Source: Ophiura sarsii | Taxonomy: Eukaryota; Echinodermata; Ophiuroidea; Amphilepidida; Ophiuridae | Reading direction: 5' to 3' | NCBI GenBank assembly: GCA_035610835.1 | Contig: CM069441.1 | Span: forward strand, 88,361,574 to 88,425,573 | DNA length: 64,000 bases | Shown here: positions 47,341 through 59,500 of the stretch, one piece after another | Position numbering within the stretch: position 1 is the first letter of the stretch | Layout: the number at the start of each line of letters is the position of its first letter | The notes under the pieces: model-generated | Database searches by the model: none | Seen by the model: the letters and a program-made list of their open reading frames with translations, nothing else | What the model was told of the DNA's origin: nothing | Made by a program: the position numbers and the translations under genes

Positions 47341-47762
47341 TATAGTAGGGTTGAAACAGAAATGACCCTACATGAAGAACGTAAAGCCTTAATTATATTC
47401 AGCAGTGTATGTATGCGGGATTTTTTGAAAGTATAGTCGAATTATTAATGGACCAAAGACCCTGTATTTTACTGGCTTAATTCTTCTATTTGTTGCCTTT
47501 AATCATCATGACCATACATTATTAATTAAGTCAAAACCAACGCTGCAATTTATACTCAGGAGTAATAGGCCTACGTTCTTGTAAACAAACATTAAAGGTG
47601 AAAATGATCTAAAACAGTAAACATTTTTGTTTTGATTATTTACATTTTAAGTCCCAACTAACTTGATATTAGTGATGCGGATTGTTATTCTTCTCTATAC
47701 AATTTTTCGCACAGGAAACACTTTTTCGGCAGATCAAAACTTGACTGACTTCCAATCTGTTG
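47341..47762. other. Upstream region of the IFIT-like gene
   Basis: No repeats recognised after 47342. A polypyrimidine run ending TTTTTCGCACAG at 47715 looks like a splice acceptor, so a non-coding first exon may lie further left. No TATA box or interferon-type element could be assigned. Confidence 0.45.
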
Positions 47763-50153
47763 ATGAAAATGGGGCAGATATTTGAAGATTCTCATTTCAA
47801 ATGGACGGTTCCATATCGTGGTGATACAACATTAAGGGACTGTGATGAGCTTATTGGGAAAGTTGATCACTGTTTGCGAGACAATCCTGGATATATGGAC
47901 ATAGAGGCTGCACTGTTTAAATCTTTTCTGTATGTAGCCCACTGGAGGAAAGCAAAAAATAGAAAATCCAGAGAAGCACAAAAATGTCTAGATATCGCTT
48001 TTAACAAAATAGATAACTGTCAAAATGACGACGCGCGCAATGGATACTCCATCGTTGGGAATACACTCTACATGCAAATCGAGCTTAATCAGGGACTTGA
48101 TAGTCGAGCAGAGCGACACGGTTATTGTATTTTAGCTATCAAAAAGACGCCAAAATGTAACGCTTTCATCGACGCAACCCGGGCATTTGCACTCTCCTTC
48201 CTCGGTCCTGAACGCGAAGAAGAATCCTTGAGGTATTACTCCAAAGCTTTGTCAGTTTACCCAAATAATATTGATTGGTTGTTTGGATACGCTCACAGTT
48301 TAGGAAGGAAAGCTCGCCGCGAGCGCGATAAAGAGAAATTGGAAGAAGAGCAGCATACCTACGAGAAAATCCTAGAGACAAATCCAAAACATGTCCTTGC
48401 TATGGTTTTTCTCGCACAATCCAAATTCCATCAAGGTGATGAGAAACCTAGCGTAATAAAACCTATGTTCCTTAAAGCTTTGGAATTAGCAAAGAAAGAC
48501 AGTCACATTCACACTAAAGTAGCCGTCCGAGTAGCCAGGTTCTTTAGACTGACATTTGACTATAAACGAGCTCTGGAAATTCTCAACGATGCTGAAAACT
48601 CCATTGGAAAGGACCCAAACGAAATGTTTTTTCATCAGAAAGCCATGGTTTATCTCACTAAATACAAAAAATATGATTTCTTAAGAGGATTTGCAAAGGA
48701 TTATCTGTTAGTGAGAGAGGAAGAAGGAGACACAAAATCGTTGTTGCAAGAATGTCTAATTCATCTTGACGAAGCAGTTAAAAGATGTGATTCCGGAGGC
48801 ACATTTAATTTGGACCGTGCATACGTTTACGAGCAGCTTGGCATGTACGAAGAAGCTGATGATGAATACGCTAGCCTTATGGATGCATCACAAGACTTCC
48901 ACAATCAAGGCAGATTTTCTCTGTATGTGAAATATGGACTTTATCTCAAGAGAAGAGGAAATGTGGAGTTAGCGTGGAATTACCTGTCAAAAGCCATTGA
49001 GCTATTCAAATTAAAACTCTACAACAACAGCAGCTCAATCGACGGTGACATTTATTGGGCCATGAGCTTTTATGACAGAACGAACGGTAACAACATATGT
49101 CCATCTAACACGATCAACGTACGAGCTGAAGCTTTATATCGTCTCGGATGGTTAAGATTACTGTTTTCCGACGTTACCCTTGAAAAATGGCAACAACGCG
49201 CTCTATCAAAGAACAATCCGACACGTAAGACACATTTACAGCTGTATGAACAAGCTTACAATGCAATTGAGAACAGTACGCACGACAACCTCACACCAGG
49301 CTTCCTTTCAGACATTATAGATGGACTGATTATATGTCATCTACAGGTAGGTCTGAACGACAATTTGAGCAAGGCAGAGTCACTCATACAGAAGTTGCAT
49401 TGTGAAAATAGCGCTTCAGAGAAATCTGCTGACTTGAAATTTGCTCAATGCAAGCGATCTAGTGAAAGTGAGCGTCCAAGCTTATTATCAGAGGCTGTTC
49501 AAGAAGGTAGTCTAGATGCATGTGAGCGACTATGTGAATGGTTTGAGAGCAAAACTGCTCCATCATCAGATCCGGATGTTTTACGATATTGCGTTCAAAT
49601 CAAGATCTGTCTTTCCCGAGAAAAGCTGATGTATCAGCAATATAAATGTGTAAATGGACTGTTGTTACATACACTCATTAAAACGGCTGATCTGAACAAT
49701 TCGGAGATAGACAGAAAGAAGGCTGTTCTTGGCCGCGTCGAATCTATTCTAAAACGAAAAGGCGGTGAACTTGATAAATTGCGAGTGGAGTATTTAAGGT
49801 TGCTGGAATCTAGAGAAGCAAATTCCGGCGAAGCTGACCTCATCGAACATTGCGCAGAAGTAATATGTAACGCTAGATTTGCTCTCGGTTATGCAATCGC
49901 GGCATTTCAAAGGCGATGGTACGCACCTAAACATGACAAAAAAACAACTGAATTTTCTTTTTTCAAGGCAGCACCCAATATCAAAGAAAAAAAGGAGGAG
50001 AAAGGTGGACAAACTATTATAGTGACGACATTGAAGGAAACAGTGCAGGAGAAGCTTAGGAAACAGCTGGAAGGCCGAGCAGTTGGCGAGAAACAATGGA
50101 AGATGCCGGAATTCTCTCGACGATTTCCTGACCTATTTGAATACTATACAAGC
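47763..50153 (+). CDS. IFIT-like gene, main coding exon
   Basis: A single uninterrupted 797-codon exon ending EYYTS before GTAAGT. Reading past this donor gives only three more codons before TAA. Confidence 0.85.
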
Positions 50154-50749
50154 GTAAGTGGTTAAATATTTGATAAATATGTTAATCTTTCTTTTATATA
50201 AACATGATAAATGTTTGAATGCGCCAGCTATTTCAAGCAAATATTCGTACACTCTTAACACATGTAACAACAAAACGTGAGGCGTCAATTTTAAATGCCA
50301 AGTTGTTATTCTGAATATATGAGAAACCTATTTTAAATCATTTAAGATAAATCCACGGGGTTCGCAAAATTGCTTACAAGCATTGCTATTAATATGGAAT
50401 TACGTTTATCAGTTTAGAACCTTTTGTTTTATTTTTTTGTCGTTATCAGATTCAACCTGCATTAAACCCAGACGGTTCATACGATTGGATAGTTGCCTTA
50501 CATGATCTGACCATTGAACACAAACACGTAGAGCGTCTAAGCCAAATGGAATACGATGTGAGTGTTAAGAAGGGCCACCATTATGTTGATATAAAACGCA
50601 CATTCAACATCGACGACCTAGCTCAAACGGCGCGTTTTGGAGTGGAGAAGATAGTCATGGAATTCAGGAATGCTGATGATAGGCTGGCATTACGTTTTGC
50701 TGAAAAGAAATGCTTGCGTATAAACAGATACGCGTTGGCGATGGCATAG
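47763..50749 (+). CDS. IFIT-like TPR protein, two coding exons (47763-50153 and 50450-50749)
   Basis: Coding parts are joined by AGC/GTAAGT at 50153 and TTATCAG at 50449 in phase 0, giving 896 residues. Residues 40-310 are tandem TPR helices with the IFIT-type block YYSKALSVYPNNIDWLFGYA and KYKKYDF. More TPR-like pairs follow at about 355-380 and 390-420, then a diverged half and a 99-residue tail from exon 2. Vertebrate IFITs are about 470-490 residues, bind viral or modified RNA and act in antiviral defence; here RNA binding is inference only. An in-frame TGA at 47742 rules out an upstream start. ATG 47769 (AAAATGG) has better context than ATG 47763. AATAAA lies at 50933. Other TPR scaffold families cannot be excluded. 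Confidence 0.85.
50450..50749 (+). CDS. IFIT-like gene, last exon
   Basis: Encodes IQPALNPDGSYDWIVALHDL and on to RINRYALAMA, then TAG. The fold is unrecognised. The frame is open across the acceptor, which supports joining. Confidence 0.75.
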   Translation: MQPALNPDGSYDWIVALHDLTIEHKHVERLSQMEYDVSVKKGHHYVDIKRTFNIDDLAQTARFGVEKIVMEFRNADDRLALRFAEKKCLRINRYALAMA

Positions 50750-50932
50750 TATATCGCTATATTATGTCGCTATATGTCTGACATTTACAACTCTTGAATA
50801 AGTTCTCTTGAGAATGCTGATGAGACGGATTGAGAACATTGAAAACTTCTATGGTCAGAATAAGACCCGAAGACCCCACTATTGAACTGATTGATGAAGA
50901 AAGAGTCTTCCTTTCTAGACCAAGTTCAAGGA

Positions 50933-50938
50933 AATAAA
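50933..50938 (+). terminator. Polyadenylation signal of the IFIT-like gene
   Basis: AATAAA about 185 bp after the stop codon. Confidence 0.5.
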
Positions 50939-51103
50939 AAACCTTGAAATGGGAAGTGCTAGTATACCGTATATGAGACTTATGGGAAGTGCTAGTATAT
51001 AAGAGACTTATTATCTTTGGAAGAAATATTAAGTTGTGCATGACTAGTATTATTGCGCAGTTTATTTAACTTCCATTGTACAGTTTTTACCGTAAATTCC
51101 AAT

Positions 51104-51310
51104 ATTTAGAAATAATAGGCATTCTTAAACAGCTAAGAAAGTGTAAGCAATCTCATTGGTTCTCAGAGAAATCGCCGGCGGCATTTAGATAAGACAACTT
51201 AACACGGGGAGGTGGGGCTTACGTTTTAACAGTGCGTCCGACCTTCACAATGCGTGGTTTGCTCCATAACGTGCACTTCTGCAGTGCGTTTGGCGCCTTT
51301 CCTGCGTTCG
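51104..51310. repeat. ~200-bp direct repeat, first copy
   Basis: CATTCTTAAACAGCTAAGAA, CAATCTCATTGGTTCTCAGA and GGGGAGGTGGGGCTTACG recur at 51935-52125. Confidence 0.8.
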
Positions 51311-51535
51311 GTACGCCACTGCGTTGTTCTACTTAAAATAATACTATCGTCCGCATTGATGTCAGACAATATAACACGGGTACGGTCTAAAAACAATACC
51401 TTTATTCTCTAATTCACGACGGGTACTAAACAAATTATAAATATTTATGGGTATTGTATATGTAAGCAAGAGGTCCTGAATTCGATTCCTAGGCGAGATC
51501 GTTTTCACATATTGTCTCTTTTCTATTTACCATCT

Positions 51536-51616
51536 AGGTCTTGTGGAACAATGGATAAGGCGCTTGCCCTGTAGTCTAAGCAAGAGGTCCTAGGTTCGAC
51601 TCACAGGCGAGATCGT
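51536..51616 (+). repeat. tRNA-like repeat
   Basis: TGGAACAATGGATAAGGCGC (box A region), CTTGC...GCAAG stem, GGTTCGACTCA (box B). The anticodon loop is about 12 nt, so it is not a normal tRNA. Its 3' part is repeated at 51460-51535. Confidence 0.55.
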
Positions 51617-51934
51617 TTTTCCATATTGTCTCTTTTCTATTTACTCAGTTTATTTTCTGAGTTGTTTTTTCGTTCGTATGATAGAATTCCATGGTTTCAC
51701 ACCGTTTTCCACCGTTTAAATGCCGTTTACAGTACGGAATGCTTTTTGATGAAAATCAAACAAATATGTTGAACAATTCCTTAAACTGGAAGCAGATTTC
51801 CATTATGATTTAGTAATGCGCGGTGATGGTTTTTTAACGGAAAATACAGTCATAATAGATTTATGAGTTCAGAAGTCAAACTTCATTATAAGAGAGAAAA
51901 AAAATATGTGTAAAGATTTGAAAAAATATTGCAT

Positions 51935-52125
51935 ATTCTTAAACAGCTAAGAAAGTGTAAGCAATCTCATTGGTTCTCAGAGAAATCGGCGACATTTAGA
52001 TGAGACAACTTACGAGCACGGGGAGGTGGGGCTTACGTTTTAATAGTGCGTCCGACCTTCACAATGCGTGGTTTGCTCCATAACGCACACTTCTGCAGTG
52101 CGTCTTTAGCGCCTTTCCTGCGTTT
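51935..52125. repeat. ~200-bp direct repeat, second copy
   Basis: Partner of 51104-51310. It ends at GCGCCTTTCCTGCGTT in both. Confidence 0.8.
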
Positions 52126-52129
52126 ATGC

Positions 52130-52815
52130 CGGCGCCGCGACGATTACGCATGGTGTACTTATCGCATGGGATTGGATGGATTCATTTATTGTCTGTCCTT
52201 TGTCAAAAAGCTTTTGGGTTCATTTTAAAAGATTTATTATTTCTAACAATATTCCATGTCCAGAGATATCGTTAAAAATCATTGTACTTGGTTATAAACC
52301 AGCTAATCAAAATGTATTGAATGTAATGCTAAATAGAATGCTTAGTCTGGCGTCGTTCACTCTGTATAGATCCAGACATATCAAGACCACTGATAATAAA
52401 AACGTTGATGCATTTAAATGGTTTCTGTACGAATTAAGATGGAGAATTAGTATCTTGAGACATAGTGAAAATATGTGGCATAAGATTGGCAAAAGCCTAC
52501 ATAGCACAGAGTAAATAGTAGGTTCTGATATTCTTAAAACACATGTACATATTCGTAAAACACATGTACATGACAGCCCATATTATATATTACTTTGTTT
52601 GTCAACTCACCTGCGAAAATCATGTGCCGTTGATGATCATTAGCCATCTATCTTCATGCTAATGGTAATTGTTGGTACATGCTGTTCGTTGGTAGAGTCA
52701 TACTTATTGGATACCAGTATGTTTAATATATTGTTATTATGTTATATAACTATGTATATAATGTAGAGAAATGAAAAATAAATAGAATGAGAAACTGAAA
52801 AAGAAAAAAAACCAA
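52130..52815 (+). pseudogene. Probable LINE 3' fragment
   Basis: Contains an ORF with CPEISLKIIVLGY, then RHIKTTDNKNVDAFKWFLYE and LRWRISILRHSE, resembling the C-terminal region downstream of RT in marine non-LTR elements. An A-rich end lies at 52780-52815. Upstream frames are broken. Confidence 0.45.
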
Positions 52816-53917
52816 CAACAACAACAAACCTTTATTCTCCAAATATCAAATATTGCTTTAACATGTATTGACCAATGAACTTGTTCATAGTGCAGGTGAT
52901 TTATTTAGATAAGGTGCCTCGTCAAACGTTCGATTCGCCGTCTTATTAAAAATGTGTATTTTGATATGAATCTTGTAAAAATCATTATGATTTCTATTCA
53001 TCCAAGTTAATTATTTACGGGATCAAAAATAAATGATTATGGATTCTAATAAGAAAATGACTAGAATGAAATTGGCAACATGGAGCATTTGGGGCAACAA
53101 ACTCCTTGGAATAGAAGCTTTTTCCGAGGTTGCACATTGATGAAATGCTATGGGTTTCTTACTTGTAAGACACAACTCTTCTTTAGGTCTTTGGTGTATC
53201 AATTAATACACCTTACCATCTCAATTTTTCCTTCAAAGAGTTCAGACAACCATGTCAAACAACCACTCCTGTTCTGTGTGTGATTCAGGCGGTATTGTAA
53301 ACATGGTAAATAGTAATATCTTTTCTTAATGTTGTGACGCTAATTTACCTTAATAATCGATCATTCTAGATATTTCATTATTTATCATTTAGGCCGCGAT
53401 TACTTGAACTGGCAACAATTGGTTCCGCCGTGAACGAACCCCAATGTCGAATACGCGGCGCGGACGCCGGCAGTTCTAGCCGACTCGCCGCACCATGAGG
53501 TTCATCAATATAATTAAAGCTTAAGCCATGTTTTCAATTAAAATTACACAACAGGTGACGCTTCTGATTATACACAGAAGCTCAGATTGGTACGATTCAT
53601 CTTAGTTAAATGATTAGTCAAGATGCTGGGTGATGTTTGCTGTATGAGTAAGTTGAACGTTTAGTAAATAAATAATAATGCATATATGATCAACTTAATA
53701 GCTTGGTCCGTGGTAATTGTTCTTACGTCTTAGATTCCTCCTCTCCGCCGTGCGAGTACTTCCCCTAAAGGCACGTCATAAAATTGATATGCGCATAGTA
53801 TATTGTCTGATATTTAATTGTTTTTTATCAAACGCTACAACAAATACTATATAACAATATGGAAAAACCTGACTACACTACCTTGACATTTAGAGAATAA
53901 AATATAGTTCGTACCAA
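52816..53917. other. Intergenic, no gene recognised
   Basis: AT-rich with short GC-rich patches (about 53450-53500). No confident ORF or repeat. Confidence 0.4.
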
Positions 53918-53975
53918 CAACACTTTCTAAGTTACGCAACGAAAGGCTGTGTCCAATTCTTTTGCAACTAACTAA

Positions 53976-54009
<34 letters not shown>

Positions 54010-55645
54010 CGGTCATGTTATTATGTGCAATTTTCCGTATTTCCCTCGGTGACATAGGGTTCAAGCATAAATACTGGAAATCAAATACAGGCTGTCCCAA
54101 AATGATTAGTACCCATCGATGCCTAAAGTTCAATCATTTGTTTCATCATCAAAATCAATTAGATTAGATCCGTTGTTTTTCTATTATATTTGATATACTG
54201 TACCTTTCATTAGCATTTTAGATCATGAATATCGGACTTATTTAACTGAAGTTACACTCCATTGTGTAAGACATGGTGATTTTACCTTTTTTGGCAAAGT
54301 GCAAAAAAAATGTGTTTGTAAACAGCTTGTTTGAAAGAAACTAATACATTCTCTTAATCTCTTATGTGCTTTTATCTTTGGTTTCTTTCTATTTTAAACT
54401 GCTGTTGTATCATATGGTTGATCGAACCATTAATACTTCTTCATTTTGAATCAATTTGAAGAGTAAAAACGGATTGTCACGCATGAGCGACCCCAAGCTT
54501 TATTTCTATAATGAGCTAGTTTTGAGGCTAAACTTGAGGGGCATTTAAATAGGTAAAGACGTGGTCATGAGTAATTAGCAGTGGCTTAGACTTCTTTTTC
54601 ATATTGGGATGAAATTTCTTACAAACTCTGTAAAAATGATATAGTCCCTTACTGTTTAACCTCACGAAATCCATTCTCCAATGTGAAAATGAAATATAAG
54701 CCACTGGTAATTCACCACATACCACTCCGTTTAGAAGTCACTTGTCAAATAAAACAATGCATGGGCTCACTCAAGTGTGACGAACTTCTTTTTACCATTT
54801 AAATTGAATTAAAGTGAAGAATTATTAATGATTTGAACACCCATAACTAATAACAGTTACAACAGAAAGACACACAAGATTGTATTAGTAGACAAGAGAT
54901 TATGAGAATACACGAGTTTCTTTCAAACAAGCTGTAATAACACACACATTTGTTAGCACTTTGTCAAAAAGGTGAAATCACCATGTCTTACATAATGGAG
55001 TGTAGCTTGAGTTTCCAAACAGAATCCGAACCAGCCTATGGTGTTCAAGGTAATGTTAGTTACGATTACCGTTGCTCTCAATGAGCTCGAAGCTAAAGTT
55101 GAAAAGTGGATTTTTGGATTATCTTTTGCATGATTTACTGTTCTTGTACTGTCTGTCTGCATTACATTTACATTTGCGTACAGTCACCACTCGATCAAAA
55201 CTTCTCGGAGTTACTTATGAAATCACTTGACGATCAATTACTACGGAAGCATCTATGCTATCCTACTTGACGACTTAGCGAGATACTATATTTGACAAGT
55301 ATACTTAATATCGGTATTATGTTGACATGTTCAGATGTTTCTTACCATGTCGACTTAAACACCTTATTAAGTCGTCATCTTGCCAAGTCGACTTCACAAA
55401 AAGGAAATGTCATCCTGGCGAGATTGGTTATCTTGCCAAGTCGATCGACTTCACATAAAGTCGAAGTCGTCATGATTGTACGTCGTATGTGTGGCCAATA
55501 TGCCTATCTGTACCATGGTGGAAGTCAGACAACCTACAGTTGTTTTTACTTTAACACATGTTTGGCATTGTTTGTTTTCTTTCGGGAAAGCCCTGTTGGC
55601 ACTGCAGTGATGGTAAAAATGCTGGACTGCACAAGAAATCTTCAA
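53918..55645 (+). pseudogene. Third, decayed fragment of the PhoPQ_related duplication
   Basis: 53918-54085 matches the intron upstream of exon 3 (copy 1 about 850-990). 55013-55645 matches about 2065-3125 with an internal deletion, including most of exon 4 (KQNPNQPMVFK then GTAATG). Exon 3 is replaced by a foldback element, and exon 5 is cut off where the satellite at 55646 begins. Confidence 0.78.
54088..55011. mobile_element. Foldback element, CAGGCTGTCCC family, right end truncated
   Basis: The left end CAGGCTGTCCCAAAATGATT follows a TA. Arms at about 54180-54420 and 54840-55000 are complementary. The right terminal repeat is missing, replaced by the exon 4 fragment of the third PhoPQ_related copy. 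Confidence 0.7.
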
Positions 55646-56320
55646 TATCATATCACAGTTTATTGTACGCAATATCAATACAATAATGCAAATACCATCA
55701 TAGTGATATCATATCACAGTTCATTCCACGCAATATCAATACAATAATGCAAACACCATTATAGTGATATCATATCACAGTTTATTGTACGCAATATCAA
55801 TACAATAATGCAAATACCATTATATTATACAATACAATAATGCAAATACCATCATAGTGATATCATATCACAGTTCATTCCACGCAATATCAATACAATA
55901 ATGCAAACACCATTATAGTGATATCATATCACAGTTTATTGTACGCAATATCAATACAATAATGCAAATACCATTTAATAGTGCTATCATATCACAGTTC
56001 ATTGTACGCAATATCAATACAATACTGCAAATACCATCATAGTGCTATCACATCACAGTTTATTGTATATACGCAATATCAATACAATAATGCAAATACC
56101 ATTATATTGCTATCATATCACAGTTCATTGTACGCAATATCAATACAATAATGCAAATACCATTATATTGCTATCATATCACAGTTCATTCCACGCAATA
56201 TCAATACAATAATGCAAATACCATCACAGTGCTATCATATCACAGTTTATTGTACGCAATATCAATACAATAATGCAAATACCCTGACAGTGTTACCACA
56301 TCGCAATTCATTGTACGCAT
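55646..56320. repeat. ~61-bp satellite array, about 11 units
   Basis: Unit: ATCATATCACAGTT(T/C)ATT, GTACGCAATATCAATACAAT, AATGCAAATACCAT, TATAGTG. One short unit is near 55815. The last units (after 56290) decay. Confidence 0.9.
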
Positions 56321-56494
56321 TTTACAATTACAAACGTTTTATCAAATACTTTCATATCACAGTTTAAAGGCCCTTTCACACTGCTGCGTATATAGAGCTA
56401 ACGTGTGCCCGACGCATGACCCGGTCCGTGCGATGTTTAAAAGAAAATATGAGGCACAACCATGGGAAAGTTTACAAGAAGTTGTGTGAACATC

Positions 56495-56500
56495 TTTATT
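56495..56500 (-). terminator. Polyadenylation signal of the membrane-protein gene
   Basis: TTTATT on the plus strand, AATAAA on the gene strand, about 48 bp downstream of the stop at 56548. Confidence 0.6.
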
Positions 56501-56547
56501 TAACAATAGTTGCTAGGTTTATTAAACAATGTTTACAACCGATTTAG

Positions 56548-59500
56548 CTAGATGAGAAGTGGAGTCTCTTCCCCTATCTTTTCATGGTTTTCCCTCGATC
56601 TCCCTCGTTTTCCCTCGATCTTTTCATGGTCATCAGCCCCAGAACACGGGCGCGAAGAGTAGGACTGCCAGACTTTTACGTACAATATATTATAATTATA
56701 TAAAAGTATAGCGAAAGAAAACGCTATACTAATTAGTCTGATCATAAATACCCATAACCTGATGTCATCCATCCACGACGCAGAGATAAGAGTGATAATC
56801 AGTATCATCATATCCATACATGCGAGACGTCTAAAATATTTATTTTTCTGAGTGTCAGCAATAACTAGAACGTGAAGTACAAGACAGATACTCAATCCGA
56901 TCCCAGAAATAATCAATCCGATCACTAATAGTTTCTTTTCGCTCAGTAGTAAAATTCGCATAATACTGATAATAATAGAAATAATAATGATAATCATAAA
57001 AATAAAAATACAACACGAAATTATTTTTCTTGTTGTAACAGCATTAGTTGTATTTGACATGTTATTTTCACCGATCAGAGCAAGGATGAACATTGATATC
57101 AGCACGAGTATTGACATAATCGTTGTAATTATGCCTATCAATGGGGGTGGCAAAGAAGCGTCGATAAACGCGGGTAACATTATTCCAAAACTTACAGCCA
57201 ATATTAACTCTACTAAAGTTTCCCATACTTTCCGGTATGTTTCACCGTCTGTGACTACATTTCCGGCAATTGAGTCATCTCGTGCAAACTCTTTAATACA
57301 GCTTTGGATACGGTACTTCATGTCCTTTTCATCTCGTTGATCTGTACTCGAGCCTATTCGTACCACAGATGGAATTAACCACAATGCTAGGAGTGTAACT
57401 ATCGCAATAGCAATGTTTGCCATGTCTGTCATGTCTTCGATTTTGCCTGCATTGATTATAATAGTCATGGCCTCAGCAATACCCATCGTTATGACCAATA
57501 CCAGAAATATTGTCACAAAGACTTCTAACCGAAGCGGTTTGCACTTTTCGGCTACGTACCAAAACAAACGTTCGTCAATATATTTAACACCGTTTATTTC
57601 ATGTACAATTTTATGTAAAACCGGCCTACTGCCGTTATCAAATGACTCTGACATAGCTTGATATTTTTCCGTTAACATTTCGTTTTCAACCGTCAATGTA
57701 TTAATGTATGCTTGAAACTTGTCTTGCGCCAGCTCGCTTTCAGTTTTACGTAGTTCTAATTTGGCTTTATACATTTCAATATCGTTTGCTTTTAACTTGC
57801 GCTCTATCACTTTTGCTTCTATTTCGTTTTCTTTCGCCGATTTATCGAGCGCTTTTGACTGGTTGATGATCGACTTCAGTAAATTGTAATAGGTCTTGTA
57901 TATACCACTAACGCGTGCAAGAACAAAGCCTGCCAAGCAAGCGGCAAGAATGAGTAACGATGACACAATTTCAACATTTATTATAAAACCAGTGAAAACG
58001 TGTATCAGTATTTCTGCCATCAACACCACAGAGGAGAAACATCGAATCATAATCAATAAAACAGCCAAAAACTTCCCGATGAAAAGAACGATAAAAGTAA
58101 AACGTGTCCAAAACATTTTCATCTTCGTCTTCACATCCATGACATCGTCGGTTGTATCAGGACGGACTGTCCCAACGTTCCTGTTTGCATCATCAATGAG
58201 TTTCTTGGAAAAGATACTGATAAATAGTTTTCTGAGTAAGTTTAAGCCAGGAAGTGAGAGTACAAAGGTCACAATTATGCCTATAGAGAGTAAGACTACT
58301 TGTATTGTGTACTGTACACAGAAAAACGGAAATACGCTGCACCAGGAGGGACATTCAAGTCCCTGGTTGTACAAACATTGGCTATTCTTAACAAATGCTT
58401 CTGTTGAGAAGGGTTTATGAAGGATTTTTAGATCAAGCAAATTCAGAACTTGTTGTTTAACGTAATGCTCGCCAGATTCGTCGCCATCATTCATAGTGGC
58501 TTCAGCGCCTGTTGTTTTATCGTCATTGGCGTTAGGGAGCAAATCAAAACTCGACCGCGCAGCAACCGGCGGTATCGCCCGTGTGGACCGCATATCATTG
58601 TTTAGAACAATAGCAACCGGCTGCAACCTCACGGAACTGCACGGAGCCGGCGGTTGCCGGGCGGTTGAGTTTTGATGTGTTCCCTTATCGTCGTTGCTTA
58701 AATAACTCGGGTCAAATAAACTACCTGAAAGGAGTGGCCAATTTTTCTCAAATGATGTAGGTTTGAATATGACTGTATTATCTATTGGCTTTTCCGATCC
58801 CGATTCGTATTTCTTCCACACTCCAACTATTAAAAATATCAATGCAATAATTAATGGAAGTATTCTGAAAACAACGTGTGCAACGCAATTTATATGACCA
58901 ACACGGATGAAGGCTTCCAAACGCTGCCAGCTTAAATTGTTTTCATCAAACACATTGTTGACAATGATATTTGGGAATATAACAATGGTAGCAATCGGGA
59001 CATATAAAAGGATACAGCGTAGAATTTGAATCGGATATAGGCGGTCACTACCCCAATAAAACAAAGTATAACAAAACCCTACCTCTAGATCAGTGCGCTT
59101 GCATAGTAAGGTTAAGTTATTTGTTTGATCTATTCTCGGAGGATTTTTGGGTATCAACCAAAGGAGAAATAACGGTGATAGAATCATTATAATGGATGCA
59201 ACGATCAGGGTATAAGGGGAAAGTGAATTAGTCGGTGTTATACAAGCATTGTAAGTATCCTGCGATGGATGTCGTCGCCAACAGATATAATCTGACGCAT
59301 AGATGACAAAGTGCTCAAACCCGAAATATGGCGCAAATAGCTTTACCACAGGTTTCAGTTTGGCGGGAACTCTGTCTTGGCATATATCGATATCGACGTT
59401 ATCAACCATGGGTACGTTTGAATCTGCATTTGAATGCACCCGTGCCGCTGTGACATTAAATAGAAAGTCCACCAGCAACATTTCTTTGCAATAATCACAT

